A stretch of 64,000 nt of DNA from Streptomyces sp. WAC 01529. Its GTDB lineage: Bacteria; Actinomycetota; Actinomycetes; Streptomycetales; Streptomycetaceae. Shown piece after piece: positions 24,643 to 37,000 of the stretch; position 1 is the stretch's first letter; the number at the start of each line of letters is the position of its first letter. The stretch lies in NCBI RefSeq assembly GCF_003945545.1, contig NZ_CP029617.1, positions 6,413,001-6,477,000 on the forward strand, given 5' to 3'. The notes below the pieces were generated by a model that saw nothing but the letters and a program-made list of their open reading frames with translations, made no database searches and was not told where the DNA came from. The translations under genes were made by a program, and so were the position numbers.

Positions 24643-25974
24643 GTGTTTTCGCGCACAAACTGCACAACCCTGCTCGCCGCATGGCGCCGACCACGGGCGA
24701 TCCTGTGGACCGCGGTGGCTGTGGTGGCCCTCGCGTTCCTCATCGCGCTGGAGATCGCCGCGCGCGGCTACGGCTTGCCCGGGCCGATCACCAACCAGGC
24801 GCGCGAGGTGATCTTCGCCCCGAAGTCGGGTCCGCTGCTGTACGCGGGCATGGCGCTGATGATGGTGGTCCTCACCTGGCGGCAGCGGTTCATCGCCATG
24901 GGGGTCGCGGTCGGCATCGACCTCGTCTTCTTCCTGGTGCGCTGGGCGGTCGACGCCAAGATGATGTTCGGCAACGGCGCGCTGTGGGTGATGCTGGCCT
25001 GCGTCGTGATCGCCGTCACGCGCCGCACCGGCCGGGACCGGCTCCTGCTCCTGAAGGGCGTGGGGCTCGGCCTGCTGCTCGTGGCGGGCCGCAAGACCGG
25101 TGACACCTGGCTGCTCATCACGTGGAAGACCCGCCCGACGGTGCTCGACCAGTACGTGGCGACCGCCGATCACGCGCTGGGCAACCCCTCCTGGGTCGTG
25201 GGCCGGATGGTCAACGCCACCGGCGAGGTCGGCGCGCACGTCCTCGACTACGTCTACATCCAGCTCGCCGTCGCCGCGGTCGTCATCGCGCTGTACCAGC
25301 TGCGCAACGTGGCGAGCGAGGGCCGCTTCCCGGGGCACCACCTGGTGCGTACGTTCCTGGTCATCGGTCTGCTCGGGCCCGGCATCTACATGATCTACCC
25401 GGTGGTCGGGCCGATCTTCGCGTACGGCGTCCACGGCGAGCACTGGGCGGTGGCCGACATCTGGCCGAACACGCCGCCGACGATCACCACCCCGCACGTG
25501 ATGCCGTTCGACGACAAGACCCCGCGCAACTGCATGCCGAGCCTGCACACGGCGTGGGCCACGACGATCTTCATCCACTCCCGCAAGGGGCCGAGGCTGC
25601 TGCGTTACGCGGGCACGTTCTGGCTGATCGCCACGCTCGGCGCGACGCTGGGATTCGGCTACCACTACGGCGCGGACATCGTCGCCGGTGTCGTCTTCGC
25701 GTACACGATCGACGCGGCGCTGCGCTCGTTCGACCGCGGCTGGGACCGGGCGAGCATCCAGCTGGTGGCCTACGGCACGACCGTCTTCGTCCTGTTCCTG
25801 CTGTCGTACCGCTTCCTGCCGATGGAGATGGCCCGGCACCCGTGGCTGTTCGGGCCGCTGCTGATCGGGGCGATGGCTTCGGTCATCTACGGCTACATAC
25901 GGACCGCGGAACCACGCGAACCGAAGCCCGCGCCGCCGACGCAGAAGCTGGAGCCGCAGCCCGAGATGGTCTGA
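24643..25974 (+). CDS. PAP2-superfamily integral membrane protein
   Basis: About 443 residues with roughly ten hydrophobic segments. The phosphatase-like motifs are CMPSLHTAWATTIF (with the central His) and GFGYHYGADIVAGVVFAY (the second catalytic His), as in the inositol-phosphoceramide-synthase-like PAP2 branch. The expected action is phosphotransfer or dephosphorylation on a lipid phosphate at the membrane's outer face. The tail is Pro-rich and charged. The start is uncertain: GTG 24643 is used here, TTG 24622 is an alternative, and neither has a strong ribosome site. Confidence 0.82.
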   Translation: MFSRTNCTTLLAAWRRPRAILWTAVAVVALAFLIALEIAARGYGLPGPITNQAREVIFAPKSGPLLYAGMALMMVVLTWRQRFIAMGVAVGIDLVFFLVRWAVDAKMMFGNGALWVMLACVVIAVTRRTGRDRLLLLKGVGLGLLLVAGRKTGDTWLLITWKTRPTVLDQYVATADHALGNPSWVVGRMVNATGEVGAHVLDYVYIQLAVAAVVIALYQLRNVASEGRFPGHHLVRTFLVIGLLGPGIYMIYPVVGPIFAYGVHGEHWAVADIWPNTPPTITTPHVMPFDDKTPRNCMPSLHTAWATTIFIHSRKGPRLLRYAGTFWLIATLGATLGFGYHYGADIVAGVVFAYTIDAALRSFDRGWDRASIQLVAYGTTVFVLFLLSYRFLPMEMARHPWLFGPLLIGAMASVIYGYIRTAEPREPKPAPPTQKLEPQPEMV

Positions 25975-26098
25975 CGGCAGGGCTCGATGCGGCCGCCCCG
26001 TCTCAGGGGCGGTCAAGCGCGGGGCAGCGCATTGCCGCCGCCCCGCGCGGGCGTAATGAAGGCGCGCCTCGTCGTCACCCCGGCTCGTGTACTAGAGT

Positions 26099-26116
26099 TA
26101 TCTCGACATCGAGATA
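26099..26116. promoter_or_regulatory. Palindrome TATCTCGA-CA-TCGAGATA in the aconitase promoter
   Basis: Perfect 8-bp arms with a 2-bp centre lie 127 bp upstream of the aconitase start. It shares TATCTC-N6-GAGAT with the palindrome before the HTH-MurA gene (19837-19854). Confidence 0.6.
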
Positions 26117-26157
26117 TCTGCCGAGCGCACCAGAGGCCGCCACTCGGTAAGGGTTAC

Positions 26158-26176
26158 CTAACTAAGCCTTACCTTA
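26158..26176. promoter_or_regulatory. Candidate iron box (DmdR/IdeR-type) in the aconitase promoter
   Basis: CTAACTAAGCCTTACCTTA matches 13 of 19 positions of the DtxR/IdeR-type consensus TTAGGTTAGCCTAACCTAA. It lies 66 bp upstream of the aconitase start. Aconitase is an iron-sulfur enzyme, so iron-dependent control is plausible. The match is moderate. Confidence 0.35.
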
Positions 26177-26242
26177 GCGGATCGACGAGGAGTCGTGGCG
26201 GCAGGATGTGCTGGAACGCGCACAAAAAAGAAGGAGACTGTC

Positions 26243-28957
<2,715 letters not shown>

Positions 28958-28977
28958 GCTTACCGCGCACGGCAGTT

Positions 28978-29016
28978 GAGGGCCGCATCCCGTCATCGCG
29001 ACGGGGTGCGGCCCTC
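28978..29016 (+). terminator. Terminator hairpin after aconitase
   Basis: GAGGGCCGCATCCCGTC (28978-28994) pairs with GACGGGGTGCGGCCCTC (29000-29016): a 17-bp stem with one G-U pair and a 5-nt loop, 21 bp after the stop. There is no U-tract, as is usual in Streptomyces. Confidence 0.75.
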
Positions 29017-29100
29017 GCACGTTCCCGGGGGGCGGACAGTGGCCGGGGAACGTATGGACTTGTCGGCGCGCCCTCCCTACGCTCGGCCGCACCAGTCGCA

Positions 29101-29112
29101 GAGAGCGCTCTC
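29101..29112. promoter_or_regulatory. LacI-type palindrome upstream of the secreted protease
   Basis: GAGAGCGCTCTC is a perfect 12-bp palindrome 54 bp upstream of the protease start. It resembles the core of CebR/LacI-type operators of actinobacteria (GAGCGCTC). The regulator is unknown. Confidence 0.35.
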
Positions 29113-29165
29113 ACCCGTTCAACTCAGCTCAGTCACCGGCCAGTTGGTACGACGAGAGGACCCCC

Positions 29166-30320
29166 GTGGGACGCAAGACCACCGCACGCCTTCGCCTGTC
29201 CGCCCTCCTCCTGACGGCCGCCTGTCTCGGCACCGGCCTCCCCTCGGCCGCCGCCGCCGACGTGCCCGGGAGGGACTCCCGGCCACCGGCATCCGCCGCC
29301 CTCCTCGACGCGATGCGGCGCGACCTCGGCCTCACGCCCGCCGCCGCGCGCGAGCGGCTCGCCGACGAGCGGCGGGCCACCAAGACGGAGCGCGCGGCAC
29401 GCGAAGCCGCCGGTGCCGCGTACGGAGGGGCCTGGTTCGACGCCGGGCGCGGGCGGCTCACCGTCGCCGTGACCGAGCGGCGAGCCGCGAAGGACGTACG
29501 CGAGACCGGCGCCGACGTCCGGCTCGTCGAGCACAGCGCGGCGGCTCTCGACGCGGCGAAGGGCCGCGTCGACAAGCTCAAGGCACCTTCGGGCGTGGCG
29601 AGTTGGCGCGTCGACCACCGGGCGAACCGCGTCGTGGTCGATGTCGTCGAGGCTCGCCGCGGCGACGACGACGTCGCCGCCTTCCTGCGACGGGCCCGCG
29701 CCACCGCGCCCGTGCGGGTGGGCTCGGTTCCTGGGGCGCCGCGCACCTACGCCGCGGGGACTGTCGGCGGCGACCCGTACTACACCGGCAACGTGCGCTG
29801 CTCCATCGGCTTCTCCGTGCACGGCGGTTTCGTCACCGCCGGGCACTGCGGGCGCGCGGGCGCGGCGGTACGCGGCTGGGACGGCTCCGACATGGGCACG
29901 TTCCGGGGCTCCTCGTTCCCGGGCGACGACTACGCGTACGTCTCCATCGGGCACGGCTGGTGGACCGTGCCGGTCGTGCTCGGCTGGGGCGCCATCCCCG
30001 ACCGGCTGGTGCGCGGCTCGGCGGAGGCGCCGGTCGGCTCGTCGATCTGCCGTTCCGGTTCGACGACGAAGTGGCACTGCGGACAGCTCCTCGCCAAGAA
30101 CGAGACCGTCAACTACTCCGACGGCAGGGTCGTCCACCAGCTGACCAAGACCAGCGTCTGCGCCCAGGGCGGCGACTCGGGCGGCTCGTTCATCAGCGGC
30201 GACCAGGCGCAGGGCGTGACCTCCGGCGGCTGGGGGAACTGCAGCAGCGGCGGCGAGACGTGGTTCCAGCCGGTGAACGAGATCCTTCAGCGGTACGGGC
30301 TGAGGCTGCACACCGCCTGA
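29166..30320 (+). CDS. Secreted S1-family serine protease, streptogrisin/alpha-lytic type
   Basis: A 384-residue pre-pro-protease starting at GTG 29166, with GAGAGGA upstream. A Sec signal peptide (about 1-33, LRLSALLLTAACLGTGLPSA) is followed by an alpha-lytic-type pro-region (about 35-190) that acts as a folding chaperone. The mature domain starts near TVGGDPYYTGNVRCSIGFSV. The catalytic triad is visible: His in GFVTAGHCG, Asp in GDDYAYVSIG, Ser in QGGDSGGSF. Paired cysteines (RCSIGF/GHC; SICRSG...HCGQL; SVCAQG...NCSSG) match the disulfides of the family. Convergent with the next gene 31 bp away. Confidence 0.93.
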   Translation: MGRKTTARLRLSALLLTAACLGTGLPSAAAADVPGRDSRPPASAALLDAMRRDLGLTPAAARERLADERRATKTERAAREAAGAAYGGAWFDAGRGRLTVAVTERRAAKDVRETGADVRLVEHSAAALDAAKGRVDKLKAPSGVASWRVDHRANRVVVDVVEARRGDDDVAAFLRRARATAPVRVGSVPGAPRTYAAGTVGGDPYYTGNVRCSIGFSVHGGFVTAGHCGRAGAAVRGWDGSDMGTFRGSSFPGDDYAYVSIGHGWWTVPVVLGWGAIPDRLVRGSAEAPVGSSICRSGSTTKWHCGQLLAKNETVNYSDGRVVHQLTKTSVCAQGGDSGGSFISGDQAQGVTSGGWGNCSSGGETWFQPVNEILQRYGLRLHTA

Positions 30321-30351
30321 CCCTACGGTCGGGCGCGCCGCACCCCGGTCA

Positions 30352-32490
30352 CTAGGGCCTGTCCGCGTCGCCCGGAGTGCAGTGGTAGAGCGTCGGCGAG
30401 CTGCCCTTGCCTCTGTCCCTGCCCCGGCCGCTGTCGGCGTCAGCGGCGCTGTCGGGGTCGGCGCCGTACGTCCGGGGATCGACCTTGGCGCAGGCCGACT
30501 CCACCCAGGCGCTTATCGCCGTCTTCCAGAACTGCTCCTTGGTGACCAGCGCGAAGCTGACCTCACCCGAGGCCACGCGCTCCCGGTACCAGGTGAGGCT
30601 CCTCCCGGTGAGCGGGAGGACGGGCGGGGCCTCGGCGTAGATGTACGGGGCCAGGTCCAGCCTCGTCTCGGCGGACAGCGTGTACTTGGCGGAACCGCCG
30701 TGCTTCTGGACGTAGGCGAGGAGCTTGCTCTGGTCGGCGGTCATCGACGTATCGGCATTACGGGCGACGCGGCCCGCGACCCCAGCGGGAGCAGGGCCCG
30801 CGGACGCGTCGAACGCCGACCCTCCGTGCCGTTCGTCCAGCACGGAAAGGGACCACGCCGCAGGAGCGGCGAACATCGCGAGGCATCCGGCGAGCAGTCC
30901 GGCCGACCCGAGGCGCCGCGCGGCAGGGCTTGGGCGCGAGGTCGCAGACCGCCTGATTGGAACGGTGACCGAGACGAGCGCGGCGAGCGCCCCCACGACG
31001 ACGACGGGGATGAGCCAGGGCGCGAAGTCCGTGTAGTCGGAGGCGAGATGGACCGTCCAGCCCGCCTCGGCGACGATGACGGCGGGCAGGGTCCAGGCCC
31101 GCCAACCTCCTGTCGCCGCGCGGTGGGCACGCCACAGGGCGACGGTCCCCGCGGCGGACAGTGCGGCGAGCGGAGGCGCGAGGGAAGCCACGTAGGCGGT
31201 ATGCGGGATGAATAAGGCGCTGAGCACACCGGCCGCTGCCGCCAGCCATACGCCCCACATCAGATAGCCGGTGCGGGCCTGGTCGGTGCGAGGGCCCGCA
31301 CGGTGGCGTACGAAGCCGAAGGCCAGGGCGCACAGCGCGAGGGGGTACAGCCAGCCGATCTGCGGGGTGAACCTGGAGTCGAGGAGGAGCTTGAACCAGT
31401 CCGATGGGCCGGGTTTCCCGGGCGGCTGCTGACCACCGTCAGGCCCGTACCAGCCCGGCTCCTTGCTCTTTTCCCCTCCCTTGCCCTCTCCCTCCTCTTC
31501 TCTCCTGCCCTCGCCCCTGCGCTCGCCCTTGCCCCCGTCCTTGATCTCTGCCGTCGCCTGCCGCCCGGCACCCCCCTTCTCGCCCCCGTCGCCGGGGCGA
31601 GCGAACCCCCCGCCGTCGATCAAGCCCGGAAGCATGCGGTCGAAGCCGTTGTAGCCGAAGACCATGGCGACGGCGCTGTTGTTGGTGGAAGCGTCCACGT
31701 AGGGGCGGTCGTCCTTCGGGGTGAAGGTGAGCAGGGCCACCCACGACAGCGACACCGAGAAGAGCACCACGCCCGCCACCGCCAGCCGGCCAAGTCGCTT
31801 CCGCAGCTGGACCGGAGCCGCCACCAGGTAGCCGATGAAGAAGGCGGGGACGGCGATCCAGGCCTGCATCATCTTCATCTGGAAGCCGATGCCGATCCAC
31901 AAAGCGCTCAGCAGCAGCGGCCTGAGCCGGGCGGTGCCGACCGCCTTCTGGTACTGGTCGGCGGCGAGCACCAGGCACATGGTGAGCGAGCCGTCCGGCA
32001 TCGCGTGACCGAACATCGAGGCCGCCACGGGCGTGACCGTCAGCAGGCCGGAGGCGAGCAGCCCGGCGGCGGGCCCCTGCCAGCGGCGCACCAGCCGGTA
32101 CATCACCAGCACGGAGATCACGCCCATGACGCACTGCGGCAGCGTCAGGGCCCAGTCATGGAACCCGAAGATCCGCGCCGACAGGGCCTGCGGCCACAGG
32201 AAGCCGCCGATCTTGTCCATGGTGAGGGTCGCCGAGGGATCGACGGTGGTGAAAAGGAACGCCTTCCAGCTCTCGGACATGCTCCGGGCGGCCAGGGAGT
32301 AGTACGGGGCGAACCCGCTGCTGGTGATGTTCCAGGCGTAGAGCAGCGCGGCGAGCGCGGCGATCCCCAGGAGTCCCGGCCGGGCCCAGCGCGGCTGGTC
32401 CGGCGGCGAGCGCCAGAACCGTCCGCGGCGCGGCGGCGTCGGGTCAGCCGAGGGCGCGGTCCTGCTGGAGGTGCTGGTCAGAGACGTCAT
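30352..32490 (-). CDS. GT39-like (ArnT/PMT-family) multipass glycosyltransferase
   Basis: About 712 residues. The ATG at 32490 (MTSLTSTSS) has AAGGAG about 12 bases upstream; a longer frame adds 13 residues. Hydrophobic segments run from residue about 40 onward. The first loop (PYYSLAARSMSESWKAFLFT...DPSATLTMDKIGGFLWPQAL) carries the acidic residue and DKIGG...WPQALSARIFG motif typical of PMT/ArnT polyprenyl-phosphate-sugar transferases. A 45-residue Gly/Glu/Lys/Arg insertion (about residues 312-357) in an extracytoplasmic loop is encoded by a polypurine tract. The C-terminal 120 residues form a soluble domain (TADQSKLLAYVQKHGGSAKY). Acceptor and sugar are unknown. Confidence 0.85.
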   Translation of the reverse strand: MTSLTSTSSRTAPSADPTPPRRGRFWRSPPDQPRWARPGLLGIAALAALLYAWNITSSGFAPYYSLAARSMSESWKAFLFTTVDPSATLTMDKIGGFLWPQALSARIFGFHDWALTLPQCVMGVISVLVMYRLVRRWQGPAAGLLASGLLTVTPVAASMFGHAMPDGSLTMCLVLAADQYQKAVGTARLRPLLLSALWIGIGFQMKMMQAWIAVPAFFIGYLVAAPVQLRKRLGRLAVAGVVLFSVSLSWVALLTFTPKDDRPYVDASTNNSAVAMVFGYNGFDRMLPGLIDGGGFARPGDGGEKGGAGRQATAEIKDGGKGERRGEGRREEEGEGKGGEKSKEPGWYGPDGGQQPPGKPGPSDWFKLLLDSRFTPQIGWLYPLALCALAFGFVRHRAGPRTDQARTGYLMWGVWLAAAAGVLSALFIPHTAYVASLAPPLAALSAAGTVALWRAHRAATGGWRAWTLPAVIVAEAGWTVHLASDYTDFAPWLIPVVVVGALAALVSVTVPIRRSATSRPSPAARRLGSAGLLAGCLAMFAAPAAWSLSVLDERHGGSAFDASAGPAPAGVAGRVARNADTSMTADQSKLLAYVQKHGGSAKYTLSAETRLDLAPYIYAEAPPVLPLTGRSLTWYRERVASGEVSFALVTKEQFWKTAISAWVESACAKVDPRTYGADPDSAADADSGRGRDRGKGSSPTLYHCTPGDADRP
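31456..31561. repeat. Polypyrimidine/polypurine low-complexity tract in the GT39 gene
   Basis: The plus strand is an almost unbroken run of C and T (CTTTTCCCCTCCCTTGCCCT and similar, through CCGTCCTTGATC). On the coding strand it encodes an alternating Gly/Glu/Lys/Arg linker. Such tracts can slip during replication or form triplex DNA. Confidence 0.6.
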
Positions 32491-32557
32491 GGTCGCTGCT
32501 GGCTCCTTGCTTCCGGACAGGGCCGCCAAGTGGTCGACGTCTCGCTTCTACCGGTCG

Positions 32558-32597
32558 CCTGTTGTCCGGCGCCGGTGGGGCAGTTCCGGACAACAGG
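32558..32597 (-). terminator. Probable terminator of the serine hydrolase gene
   Basis: CCTGTTGTCCGG (32558-32569) pairs perfectly with CCGGACAACAGG (32586-32597): a 12-bp stem with a 16-nt loop, 27 bp past the hydrolase stop. Confidence 0.6.
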
Positions 32598-32623
32598 CTC
32601 CGGACATCAAGCTCCCCCCACCC

Positions 32624-33802
32624 CTACTTCGTCTTGCACAAGGCGTCGTCGATGAGCCGGTCGGTGCGGTCGTCGCGGTCCTCCGCGGCCACGTTCGTGG
32701 AACGCATCACGAGGACACCCTTCTTGCCCTTGTCGACGAAGCCGTTGCCGTTCAGGTGGCCGAGCGTGGTCCCGCCGTGGCCCCAGTAGCTTCCGCCGCA
32801 GCTCAGCCGCGTCTTGAAGATGCCGAGCCCCATCTCCTGCTTGACCGACGTCTCGCCCTCCTCGGGGGCGGGCACCGTCTTGAGCATCTGCGCCATCTGC
32901 TTCGGTGCGAGCAGCTTGCCGCCGAGGAGCTTCTGCCAGAAGCGGGTGAGGTCGTTCCGGGTGGTGATGAGGTCGCCCGCCGCGCCGCCCCAGGTCATGC
33001 TCAGCTCGGTGCTCTCGACCAGCGGGCCCTCCGGCTTGAACTGCTGGTAGGCCTTGGCGTGCGGCTGGGGGAGGCCGGTGCGCCTGCCCGGGGAGTAGGT
33101 GTCCTTGAGGCCGAGGGGTTCGATGATCCGGGTGCGGACCTCGTCGCTCCAGTGGTGGCCCGTCGCCTTCTGGATGATCAACCCCGCGAGTATGTAACCG
33201 GTGTTGGAGTAGCTCCAGCCCTCGCCGGGCTCGAAGAGGGGCTTGTCCCGCAGGGCCAGACGGATGAGGTCGCGGGGCGCGTAGTGGTCGAAGCGGCGCT
33301 CCTGGAATTCGTTCTCGTCGAGGACGGGCAGCTTCGCGGCGTAGTCGGGCAGGCCGCTGGTGTGCTGGAGCAGCTGCCGTACGGTGATCCGGCTGCCGTC
33401 GTGGCCGTTGCCCTCGACCACGCCGGGCAGCCAGTCGTCGACGGTGTCGTCGAGGCGTATGCGGCCCTCGCCGACCAGTTGCAGCACGACGGTGGAGACG
33501 AAGGTCTTGGTGTTGCTGCCCATCCGGAAGTAGCCCTGGTCGGGCATCGCCCGGCCGGTGCCCAGTTCGGCGGTGCCGCTCCGCACGGAGGTGCGGTGCT
33601 CGCCCTTCACCAGCGTGGCCTGCGCGCCCACCACGCCGTCCGCGCGGACCATCTCGTCCAGCCCCCGCTGGAGATCGGCCCGCCCGTAGCCGGACCTGCC
33701 GGAGCCGTCGGAGTGGGCCCAGGCGGCGGACGCCGGCATGGCGATCGTCGCCGCGACGACGATCGCCGTCACCGATCCCAGGGTGTTTCGCAGGTGCTTC
33801 AT
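32624..33802 (-). CDS. Secreted serine hydrolase (beta-lactamase / D-Ala-D-Ala carboxypeptidase class C-like)
   Basis: A 392-residue protein with a signal peptide (MKHLRNTLGSVTAIVVAATI ... ASAAWA, about 1-29). The penicillin-binding fold motifs are SXXK in FRMGSNTKTFVS (catalytic Ser), YXN in GWSYSNTGYILAGL, and a late HGG-type motif in GGSYWGHGGTTLGHLNGNGF. It is of the R61-like D,D-peptidase/esterase group common in Streptomyces exoproteomes. It probably trims peptidoglycan peptides or hydrolyses esters outside the cell; true beta-lactamase activity cannot be claimed. It is leftward, with its own hairpin downstream. Confidence 0.92.
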   Translation of the reverse strand: MKHLRNTLGSVTAIVVAATIAMPASAAWAHSDGSGRSGYGRADLQRGLDEMVRADGVVGAQATLVKGEHRTSVRSGTAELGTGRAMPDQGYFRMGSNTKTFVSTVVLQLVGEGRIRLDDTVDDWLPGVVEGNGHDGSRITVRQLLQHTSGLPDYAAKLPVLDENEFQERRFDHYAPRDLIRLALRDKPLFEPGEGWSYSNTGYILAGLIIQKATGHHWSDEVRTRIIEPLGLKDTYSPGRRTGLPQPHAKAYQQFKPEGPLVESTELSMTWGGAAGDLITTRNDLTRFWQKLLGGKLLAPKQMAQMLKTVPAPEEGETSVKQEMGLGIFKTRLSCGGSYWGHGGTTLGHLNGNGFVDKGKKGVLVMRSTNVAAEDRDDRTDRLIDDALCKTK

Positions 33803-33964
33803 GGTGGTCGCCTCACATGGCTGGAGAGTGTGTGGTCAGTGCGCTCGTCCCAAGATCATTGAGTCATGGGAGGGCGGTGCACGGCCATGGAGGAGCCCCC
33901 CTGGCAGGGGGTATGGAGAACCCCCGGAAGGGCGGACACGGTGGATACGGCGGACACGGAAAAG

Positions 33965-34004
33965 CCCCACCCCTTCGCCCGGCGTGCGGCGAAGGGGTGG
34001 GGCA
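33965..34004 (-). terminator. Rho-independent terminator of the GH92 gene
   Basis: GCCCCACCCCTTCGCC (33965-33980) pairs perfectly with GGCGAAGGGGTGGGGC (33989-34004): a 16-bp stem with an 8-nt loop. On the minus strand it is followed by TTTT, 21 bp past the stop. Confidence 0.85.
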
Positions 34005-34024
34005 TGAGCCGTCAACTGCCCCGC

Positions 34025-37000
34025 TCAGGACAGCAGTTCCACCTCCGCCAACGTCGCGGAGCCGACCGGAACCAGCCGGTAGTGGCGGTACGCCCCGGGG
34101 TGGGCCACCGTGAAGACCCGCGTCTGCTGGCCCCAGGCGAAGGACTCACCGGAGCGCCTGTCCAGGTCCTTCCACTTCCGGCCGTCGGCGGAGCCCCGCA
34201 GGACCCAGCCGCGCGGCGCCTTCGCCTTGTCGGTGGACGACGTCAGCGTGTACTGCACCGCCTTCGTCCTCCCGGCGACCGGCAGCTCCACGGCCGAGTC
34301 CGAAGTCGCCTCGGTCGCCGAGGTGTTGTCAAAGAGCGGACCCTCGCCCTTGAGCGCGTCCTTCCTCGGCGAAGGCACCTCGTCGCCCTGCGTCACCGAT
34401 GTCGGCTGCGCGTTCTTGCCCGCGCCCCACGAGGACGGCTTCGGGCCCATGTCGAACTCCAGGACCCCGCCGCGCGCGATCAGCCGGTGCGGCAGCGCCG
34501 TCGACTTCCACGCCTTGCCGTTGACCTTCAGGCCCTGGACGTAGATGTTCTCGGCGCTGTTCTTCGGCGCCTTGACGACCAGGTCGCGTCCGTTGTCCAG
34601 GTGCACGGTCATCTTCTTGAACTGCGGTGAGCCGACCGCGTATTCGCCGCTGCCCATCACCAGCGGATAGAACCCGAGCGAGGAGAAGAGGTACCAGCCC
34701 GACTGCTCACCGTTGTCCTCGTCGCCGTGGTAGCCCTGGCCGATCTCGCTGCCGGTGTAGAGGCGCGAAAGGACCTCTCGGACCTTCTCCTGGGTCTTCC
34801 ATGGCTGCCCGGCCGCGTCATACATGTACGCGGCGTGGTGCGCGACCTGGTTGGAATGCCCGTACATGCCCATCCGCACGTCACGCGCCTCCGTCATCTC
34901 GTGGATGACGCCTCCGTAGGAGCCCGCGAACTCGGCGGAACCGGTCTCCGGAGTCGCGAAGTACGTGTCGAGCTTCTCGCCGAGGCCCTTGCGGCCGCCG
35001 TACAGGTTCGCCAGGCCGCGCGAGTCCTGGGGAGCCGTGAAGGCGTACCCCCAGGCGTTCGTCTCGGTGTAGTCGTGACCCCACACGCGCGGGTCGAACT
35101 TGTCCGACGGGACACGCCACTTGCCCTTGGCGTCCTTGCCCTGGAAGAAGCCGGGCGGCGTGCCCGCTCCCGCCGCCTTGTCGTCGAAGAGGTGCACATA
35201 GTCGCGGGCGCGGTTGAGGAAGTACGCGGACTCCTCCTTGTAGCGCTTCTCGCCCGTCTTCTTGTAGAGGGCCGCGCCCATCCGGGAGATGCCGTAGTCG
35301 TTGAGGTAACCCTCCAGCGCCCACGACAGGCCCTCGTGCGTCTCGCTGCTCGTGTAGCCGAGGAACGGCGAGGACTTCATGCCCTTGCGGCCGACGCCCG
35401 AACTGGGCGGTACCACCGTCGCGTTCTTCAGCGCGGCCTCGTACGCGGCCTTCGCGTCGAACTTGACGCCCTTCACGTACGCGTCCGCGAACGCCACATC
35501 GGAGGACGTGCCCGTCATCAGGTCCGCGTAGCCCGGCGACGACCAGCGCGAGGTCCAGCCGCCGTCCTTGTACTGCTGCACGAACCCGTCGACCAGCTCG
35601 CCCGCCTTCTTGGGAGTGAGCAGGGAGTACGCGGGCCACGTCGTGCGATAGGTGTCCCAGAAGCCGTTGTTCACATACGGCTTGCCCTCGACGATCTTCG
35701 CGCCGGTGTGGGTCGGGGTGTCGGGGCCGGTCTGCGGCGAGAAGGGCGAGGCGTACTTGTACGTCGCCTTGCCGCGCTCCGAACGCACTTTCTCGAAACC
35801 CGAGTTGGGGTACAGGTACAGCCGGTACAGCGAGGAGTACAGCGTCGTGCGCTGACCCTCGCTCGCGCCCTCGACCTCCACCTTGCCGAGGAGGGCGTCC
35901 CACTGCTTCTGGGCGCGGCTCTTCACGCGGTCGAAGGAGGTGCCCGCCGGGATCTCCTGGGCGAGGTTGGCCTTGGCCTGGTCCACGCTGATGAGGGAGG
36001 TGGCGAGCCGCAGCTGGACCGTGCGGTCCTCGCCCGGCTTGAAGCGGAGGTAACCGGTGACGTCACCGCCCCCGCCGCCCTCCAGCTTGCCGCCCGCGGT
36101 CACGGGCGCGTCGAAGGTCCCGTAGACGAACAGGCGCGTGGCACCCGTCGACAGACCGGACTTGACGTCCGAGAAGCCGGAGACGATCCCCTTCTCCTTG
36201 TCGAGGGTGAGGCCGCCCTTCTCCGAGACGTTGTCGAAGATGACGCTCGCGTCGTCACCGGGATAGGTGAACCTCATCATCGCGGCGTGGTCGGTCGGCG
36301 CCATCTCGGCCTTGAGGCCGTTCTCGAACGTCACGCCGTAGTAGTGCGGGCGCGCCGTCTCCTTCTCGTGCCGGAAGGGCAGCGCCCGCTTGGTCCGCGA
36401 GGCGCTCGGCGTGTCCTTGTCGACGGACGGCATCATCTGGAACGTCTGCCGGTCACCCATCCACGGGCTGGGCTCGTGGCTCGCGCTGAACGCCTGGATC
36501 GTCGGCAGGTTGTCGTCGTTGTTGCCGCGCGCGTAGTCGTACAGCCAGCTCAGGGAGCCCGCGTTCGTCACCGGCGTCCAGAAGTTGAAGCCGTGCGGGA
36601 CGGCCGTCGCCGGGAAGGTGTTCCCGCGCGAGAAACCGCTGCTGGAGTGGGTGCCGCGGGTGGTGTCGGCGTAGTCGGAGGGGTGCGCCTTGGGCTTCGG
36701 CGGCGCCTTCTCCTCCAGCGACACGTCGTCGAGCCAGCCGCGGAACTTCGCCGGGCCCTTCGGCGCGTCGTACGCCAGGAGTATCCGGTCGACGGTCTTG
36801 CCGCGGGCGACCTGCCCGATACGGGAGGCCACGTTGTTCCACTGGTTGACGTAGAGCACCTTGGCGGCGCCCTGACCGCGCGGGCTCAGCGGGAAACCGT
36901 GCTGGTCGGTGGCGCGGAGGTCACTCAGATAGGTGCCGTCGGTGAACGCCAGGTCCACGGCGACGTTCGTGGCCGCGTAGTCGAGGTCGCCCTCGGCCAT

